Shown in pieces: positions 60,628 to 64,000 of a stretch of DNA of 64,000 nucleotides. The stretch's first letter is position 1. The number at the start of each line of letters is the position of its first letter. The stretch is taken from NCBI RefSeq assembly GCF_036636695.1, contig NZ_JAVWNW010000010.1. The stretch is one strand, 5' to 3'. This DNA comes from Anaerorhabdus sp036636695 (GTDB taxonomy: Bacteria; Bacillota_I; Bacilli_A; Erysipelotrichales; Erysipelotrichaceae). The translations under genes were made by a program, and so were the position numbers. The notes beneath the pieces are model-generated. The model ran no database searches and had not been told where the DNA came from. It saw only the letters and a program-made list of their open reading frames with translations.

Positions 60628-60689
60628 GTTTTATCCTTTCTAACTAAGTTTAATTTGATATAATAATTATACATGAAGTGAGGTATATC

Positions 60690-61085
60690 ATGAAACGAAT
60701 TTTAACCTATGGAACATTTGATTTATTACATTGGGGTCACATAAGACTTTTGAAACGTGCAAAAGAATTAGGCGATTATTTAATTGTTGCGCTATCTGCC
60801 GATGAGTTTAATGAGATTAAGGGAAAGAAAGCGTATCACCCTTATGAAGAAAGAAAAATGATGTTAGAAGCCATTCGCTATGTTGATTTAGTCATTCCTG
60901 AATATGTTTGGGAACAAAAGCGAGATGATATTTTGAAGTATCAAGCAGATGTCCTTGTAATGGGTGATGATTGGGAAGGTAAGTTTGACGATTTAAGAGA
61001 TATTTGTGAAGTTGTCTATTTACCAAGAACTGAAGGAATATCCACATCAAAAATTAAACATGATTTAGAAAACACAGATCTATAG
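60690..61085 (+). CDS. tagD: Glycerol-3-phosphate cytidylyltransferase-type protein
   Basis: The start is ATG 60690 after AAGTGAGGTATATC. The 131-residue protein has the nucleotidyltransferase motifs ILTYGTFDLLHWGHIRLLKRA (HxGH) and LPRTEGISTSKIKHDL (the ISTSxI motif). It should form CDP-glycerol from CTP and glycerol-3-phosphate, as TagD does for teichoic acid or as needed for glycerophosphate polymers. The acceptor is assigned by family, and no teichoic-acid genes lie near. Confidence 0.9.
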   Translation: MKRILTYGTFDLLHWGHIRLLKRAKELGDYLIVALSADEFNEIKGKKAYHPYEERKMMLEAIRYVDLVIPEYVWEQKRDDILKYQADVLVMGDDWEGKFDDLRDICEVVYLPRTEGISTSKIKHDLENTDL

Positions 61086-61100
61086 ACCTGTGTTTATTTT
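61071..61100. terminator. Terminator between tagD and tmcAL
   Basis: AACACAG (61071-61077) and CTGTGTT (61088-61094) form the stem with T residues after it; the second arm overlaps the reverse gene's stop codon. Confidence 0.75.
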
Positions 61101-62209
61101 ATATATAAAGGAGAGCCAATCTCTTGTTTAAGTAGAGATTGACGTTGCTCTTCACTCATACACGTTGTGTAAAGTAGGGATGTTTTGTATTCCATTTTAC
61201 GATAAGCCAGTGGGATTTGTGAAAATTTACTAGCTACCTTTACTTCATTTTCTTGTAGTTGACGTAGATACTCTCTTCCTTTGTCGTTGAAGGCAAGAAT
61301 ACGTATAGTATCTAAAGGTGGTAGATTTTTAACATCCTCTTTTGTAATGTGATTTAAGATTTGTAAACAACAACGACGAATTCTTGAAGTTGTGTACCTT
61401 CGGGTTACAGCGTTATTAATAAATTCTTCATATGTTGAAGAAAGAAGTGCTTGTTTAATCAAATGATTTTCAATGCCTTCACTAATTAAAAAGATTGAAG
61501 CTAATTCTTTTGGTGGAAGTGTGTTGAGTAGTAAACGTAAATAAGGATAGAAATCCTTTAGTTGAACTAATTCATTTTGACTTAGTTCTTCATTCATACA
61601 GGTGGTATTTGCAAGTGGTTTATTTTCGTGGATAGCTTTTCGTATTGCTGTTGCACTTGCGATTTCATTGTGCATTTCTTCATCATGATAATGAACTGTT
61701 CTCTGTATGGTGTGGGCTGTGATTTTAGTATTCATAATAGCTTTTAGATAAGAAACTCCAAGAATATCATTAGGTCCCATTTCTTTTGCGAGTAAACCAT
61801 AAGCTTTTGGAAAACTATGGCCAATGCTTAGAGATTCTTTAAGATTATCGACATGAATACAAGAAGCTGCCATTTCTTTTAATTCTTCAATATTATTCGT
61901 TTCACTTCCAAAAACGATATCTGAAACTTGTGCGATTTCAAGACAACGAATGGATCCTTGAGCAAAATTTGACGCACTTTGAGTGGCATATATGTAGGGG
62001 AGTTCAATAACAAGATCAACACCATGTTTTATCGCAACTTCAGCACGTTTCCACTTATCTAAAATGGCAGGTTCACCGCGTTGCACAAAATTACCGCTCA
62101 TCACGGCAATTAAAACATCACAATTTGTAATCTCTTTTGTTTTTTGTATATGATATTCGTGTCCATTGTGAAATGGATTATATTCCACAACAATTCCAGT
62201 AGCTTTCAT
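61094..62209 (-). CDS. tmcAL: tRNA(Met) cytidine acetate ligase TmcAL
   Basis: A 371-residue protein, formerly YlbM. The N-terminal nucleotidyltransferase fold has GIVVEYNPFHNGHEYHIQKTK with an HxGH-like motif, VAVMSGNFVQRGEPAILDKW (as LIAVMSGNF here) and IELPYIYATQSASNFAQG. FGSETNNIEEL and LGVSYLKAIM follow, then the family's C-terminal helical domain. It uses ATP and acetate to make N4-acetylcytidine at the wobble base of elongator tRNA-Met. The start ATG is preceded by GTGATAC only, a weak site. Confidence 0.93.
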   Translation of the reverse strand: MKATGIVVEYNPFHNGHEYHIQKTKEITNCDVLIAVMSGNFVQRGEPAILDKWKRAEVAIKHGVDLVIELPYIYATQSASNFAQGSIRCLEIAQVSDIVFGSETNNIEELKEMAASCIHVDNLKESLSIGHSFPKAYGLLAKEMGPNDILGVSYLKAIMNTKITAHTIQRTVHYHDEEMHNEIASATAIRKAIHENKPLANTTCMNEELSQNELVQLKDFYPYLRLLLNTLPPKELASIFLISEGIENHLIKQALLSSTYEEFINNAVTRRYTTSRIRRCCLQILNHITKEDVKNLPPLDTIRILAFNDKGREYLRQLQENEVKVASKFSQIPLAYRKMEYKTSLLYTTCMSEEQRQSLLKQEIGSPLYIK

Positions 62210-62289
62210 AGTATCACCAGCATTATTTTACCATAATCACGGACACTTCTAAAGAAATATGGTATTATAATAAAGCGAGGTGAATCAAC

Positions 62290-63192
62290 GTGAAAGTAGA
62301 ATTATCTTATAACATATATCGCCCTGAAGATTACGCTTTGGGTATCATTCAAGTTGTTCATGGAATGAGTGAATATGGGCAACGCTATGAGAAATTTGCT
62401 CAATATATGTGCAAAAAAGGATTTGTAGTAATTACTTATGATCATCGTGGCCATGGACCTACATGTGCTAAAGAAGACTTAGGTTTTTTCGATTCGGAAG
62501 ATGGATGGTTGAGATTAATAGAAGATGCACATTTTATTACAGATGTGGTAAAACGTGAATACCCACCGAATGTTCCATTTATTTTATTAGGGCATAGCAT
62601 GGGCTCTTTAGTTGCACGTTCCTATTTAAAACGCTTCGACTATGAACTAGATGGTTTAATATTAAGTGGACCACCAACTTATCAAATAGCAGCTCGCGGT
62701 GGAGTTATGCTTGCGAAACACTATTGTAAAAAAGAGGGTGAGAAAGCAAGAAACCCATTATTAGAAAAGTTATCAACAGGTAACTTTGGTAAGAAATTTG
62801 AAAATAAGGTATCCAAAAATGAATGGATAAGTAAAAGTACCAAGAATGTTGAAAATTATGACAATGATCCATTATGTGGATTTCCGTTTACTAACAAAGG
62901 TTATGAAGATTTGTTTAGACTAATGATTGATATGAACAGTATTAAGGGTTGGCAATGTACAAATCCAAAGCTTCCAATATTCTTTGTTTCTGGTGAATAT
63001 GATCCAGTAACTGGCGGTAATAAAGGATTATTGAATTCAATAAACAGATTGAAAAGGGCAGGTTACAGTAATATTTCTCAATTCGTTTATCCAGAAATGA
63101 GACATGAAATCTTGAATGAAGATAATCAAGAAGAAGTATTTAAAGATATCTTTGAATGGGTTTCTAAGAATTGTCTGCGGAAGAATGGCTAA
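62290..63192 (+). CDS. Alpha/beta hydrolase, lysophospholipase/monoacylglycerol lipase type
   Basis: The start is GTG 62290 after AAAGCGAGGTGAATCAAC. The 300-residue hydrolase has IIQVVHGMSEYGQRYEKFAQ, the oxyanion part, ITYDHRGHGPTC, the nucleophile elbow LLGHSMGSLVARSYL (Ser about residue 103), FVSGEYDPVTGGNKG with the acid, and EMRHEILNE with the His. It cleaves acyl glycerols or lysophospholipids in the cytoplasm, by family. Single gene with its own short upstream region. Confidence 0.9.
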   Translation: MKVELSYNIYRPEDYALGIIQVVHGMSEYGQRYEKFAQYMCKKGFVVITYDHRGHGPTCAKEDLGFFDSEDGWLRLIEDAHFITDVVKREYPPNVPFILLGHSMGSLVARSYLKRFDYELDGLILSGPPTYQIAARGGVMLAKHYCKKEGEKARNPLLEKLSTGNFGKKFENKVSKNEWISKSTKNVENYDNDPLCGFPFTNKGYEDLFRLMIDMNSIKGWQCTNPKLPIFFVSGEYDPVTGGNKGLLNSINRLKRAGYSNISQFVYPEMRHEILNEDNQEEVFKDIFEWVSKNCLRKNG

Positions 63193-63255
63193 AAAGATTG
63201 ACTTTAGGCTAGTTTTTCTCTATAATTTACACGTTAACGAAATGGGAGAATAGAC

Positions 63256-63768
63256 GTGAAATGGACTAAGGCAGAGTTACTTAATCTTCAAGATAATCAA
63301 ATTGAATTTGATGAAATCGTACAATTTGATAATCAAAACTTTGATAAAGATGACCGCCTAAAAGGCCTTAAAGATGTTCATGTTAGCGGAACGGGTGCAT
63401 TTGGACACTCAAGAGATACCTTTGAATTTGATTTAACAATCGATGGTATTATGATATGTCCTTGTGCGATTACGAATGAATTAATCGAAGTACCGTTTGA
63501 AACCTATTCACATGAGGTCTTCTCATTTGTTGATACTGATGAGATTGATGTTCATGTTGTTAAGAATGAAATCATTGAATTGATTCCTGTTGTCTTCCAA
63601 CTTATTCACCTAGAAGTTCCACTTAAAGTTGTTAAGGAAGGTCTAGCTGAGTATCCTCAAGGGGATGGTTGGCGTGTGATGAAAGAAGAAGACTATGAAA
63701 AGTCGAAGGCTAGTCAAATAGACCCTCGATTAGCAAAACTAAAAGATTTTAAGATTAAAAATGATTAG
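63256..63768 (+). CDS. yceD: YceD/DUF177 family protein
   Basis: A 170-residue DUF177 protein: early KWTKAELLNLQDNQIEFDEIVQF, VHVSGTGAFGHSRDTFEFDLTIDGIMICPCAITNELIEVPFETYSHEVF, and a final DPRLAKLKDFKI typical of the family. YceD genes stand directly before rpmF in many bacteria and the protein has been linked to rRNA processing. ATGGGAGAATAGAC precedes the GTG start; rpmF begins 11 bp after its stop. Confidence 0.92.
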   Translation: MKWTKAELLNLQDNQIEFDEIVQFDNQNFDKDDRLKGLKDVHVSGTGAFGHSRDTFEFDLTIDGIMICPCAITNELIEVPFETYSHEVFSFVDTDEIDVHVVKNEIIELIPVVFQLIHLEVPLKVVKEGLAEYPQGDGWRVMKEEDYEKSKASQIDPRLAKLKDFKIKND

Positions 63769-63779
63769 GAGGTGCCAAG

Positions 63780-63926
63780 ATGGCTGTACAACAAAGAAGA
63801 AATTCTAAATCTAGAAAGAATAAGCGTAGAACTCATTTTAAACTAGCTGCTCCAACACTAGTTAAGTGTCCTGCGTGTGGGGAACTTAAAAGACCTCACC
63901 ATATGTGCGCTTGTGGAAATAAATAG
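63780..63926 (+). CDS. rpmF: 50S ribosomal protein L32
   Basis: A 48-residue basic protein: AVQQRRNSKSRKNKRRTHF at the N-terminus and a four-cysteine zinc motif CPACGELKRPHHMCACG at the end, where C-x2-C and C-x-C spacing is normal or near-normal for zinc-binding L32. AGGAGGTGCCAAG precedes the ATG. It follows yceD as usual and is closed by a terminator. It was identified directly from the sequence because it is very short. Confidence 0.95.
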   Translation: MAVQQRRNSKSRKNKRRTHFKLAAPTLVKCPACGELKRPHHMCACGNK

Positions 63927-63955
63927 TAAAGTTTAACTTTACTATTTTTTTTATT
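63922..63955 (+). terminator. Terminator after rpmF
   Basis: AATAGTAAAGT and ACTTTACTATT around TTA, followed by a long T run; the stem overlaps the stop codon. Confidence 0.88.
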
Positions 63956-63984
63956 ATGTGAGACAAAGTCGAACATAAAAACCA

Positions 63985-64000
63985 CACGCTAAGCGTGTGA
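63985..64000. repeat. Inverted repeat cut by the window edge
   Basis: CACACGCT A AGCGTGTG is a strong hairpin at the very end. Whether T residues follow cannot be seen, so it could be a terminator or part of the next regulatory region. Confidence 0.4.

Noticed and set aside
1..64000. Mobile elements, prophage, CRISPR arrays or rRNA
   Set aside because: No transposase, integrase, phage structural genes, regularly spaced repeats or rRNA sequence were found on reading either strand.

Overview
The window is about 64 kb of AT-rich bacterial chromosome (by eye roughly one third G+C). It has purine-rich Shine-Dalgarno sites, T-box, M-box and CIRCE elements, many intrinsic terminators, and short operons on both strands. 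This points to a low-GC Bacillota. The mix of a YfcC-type arginine transporter, a small protein resembling the MG284/MPN403 family otherwise typical of mollicutes, AsnA, a DUF2779 protein and T-box control of a trpXYZ-like transporter suggests the Erysipelotrichia; this placement is an inference, not a proof. I see no rRNA, CRISPR array, phage or insertion sequence. The window looks like a core chromosome with a few accessory cassettes.

Layout. 1-4.6 kb: end of an MFS gene, mscL (reverse), then a tryptophan T-box (specifier UGG) controlling a three-gene ABC importer. 4.7-9.2 kb: nucleotide salvage and related genes (5'-nucleotidase, MFS, a CofE-like protein, adenosine deaminase). 9.2-11.3 kb: an arginine T-box (specifier CGA), its terminator, a promoter and tRNA-Arg(ACG), a second terminator, then argS. 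11.3-12.1 kb: an XRE regulator with three direct repeats over its promoter, and a partner membrane protein. 12.2-18.5 kb: arginine deiminase operon (small ORF, arcA, arcB, arcC, YfcC-type arcD) followed by an AraC regulator with two DNA-binding domains. 18.7-20.97 kb: P-type ATPase. 21.0-25.6 kb: pstS-pstC-pstA-pstB-phoU, in which PstS is circularly permuted and PstA carries a large extracytoplasmic insert. 25.6-28.6 kb: M-box riboswitch, a 35-codon ORF and the Mg2+ P-type ATPase. 28.7-30.6 kb: PhoR/PhoP-like two-component system in reverse. 30.7-33.3 kb: zinc-ribbon membrane protein, hsp20 under CIRCE, and a Cys-rich secreted peptide/ECF sigma/RsgI-like anti-sigma module.

33.5-43.4 kb: asnA, rimO, ROK kinase, M29 aminopeptidase, a DUF2779 nuclease-like protein, hpf, a membrane protein, and an MG284-like/acyl carrier/ptsI cluster. 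43.5-44.4 kb: a stand-alone Alg14/Alg13-type glycosyltransferase pair. 44.5-48.8 kb: pyrC-K-D-F-E with an attenuator-like leader. 49.3-52.2 kb: a LytTR-DUF3021 pair and an ABC exporter pair, both promoters carrying the same twin LytTR boxes. 52.2-54.5 kb: DUF402, PHP and YebC genes. 54.6-60.0 kb: GntR/UTRA regulator divergent from a mannose-family PTS, a SIS-domain protein and a degenerate M28-like membrane protein. 60.0-64.0 kb: lipoprotein, cytidylyltransferase, tmcAL, lysophospholipase, yceD and rpmF.

How the genes work together. Arginine metabolism is sensed at two levels: charging of tRNA-Arg (T-box) and catabolism to ATP by the ADI pathway. Phosphate uptake and its likely two-component regulator flank the magnesium transporter. 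Pyrimidine synthesis from carbamoyl-aspartate onward is present, while pyrB and carAB are not in the window. The most unusual items are the permuted PstS, the matched LytTR box pairs, the T-box/tRNA/argS layering, the tandem AraC domains, the PTS operon ending in a pseudo-M28 protein, and two small ORFs with strong ribosome-binding sites ahead of arcA and mgtA.
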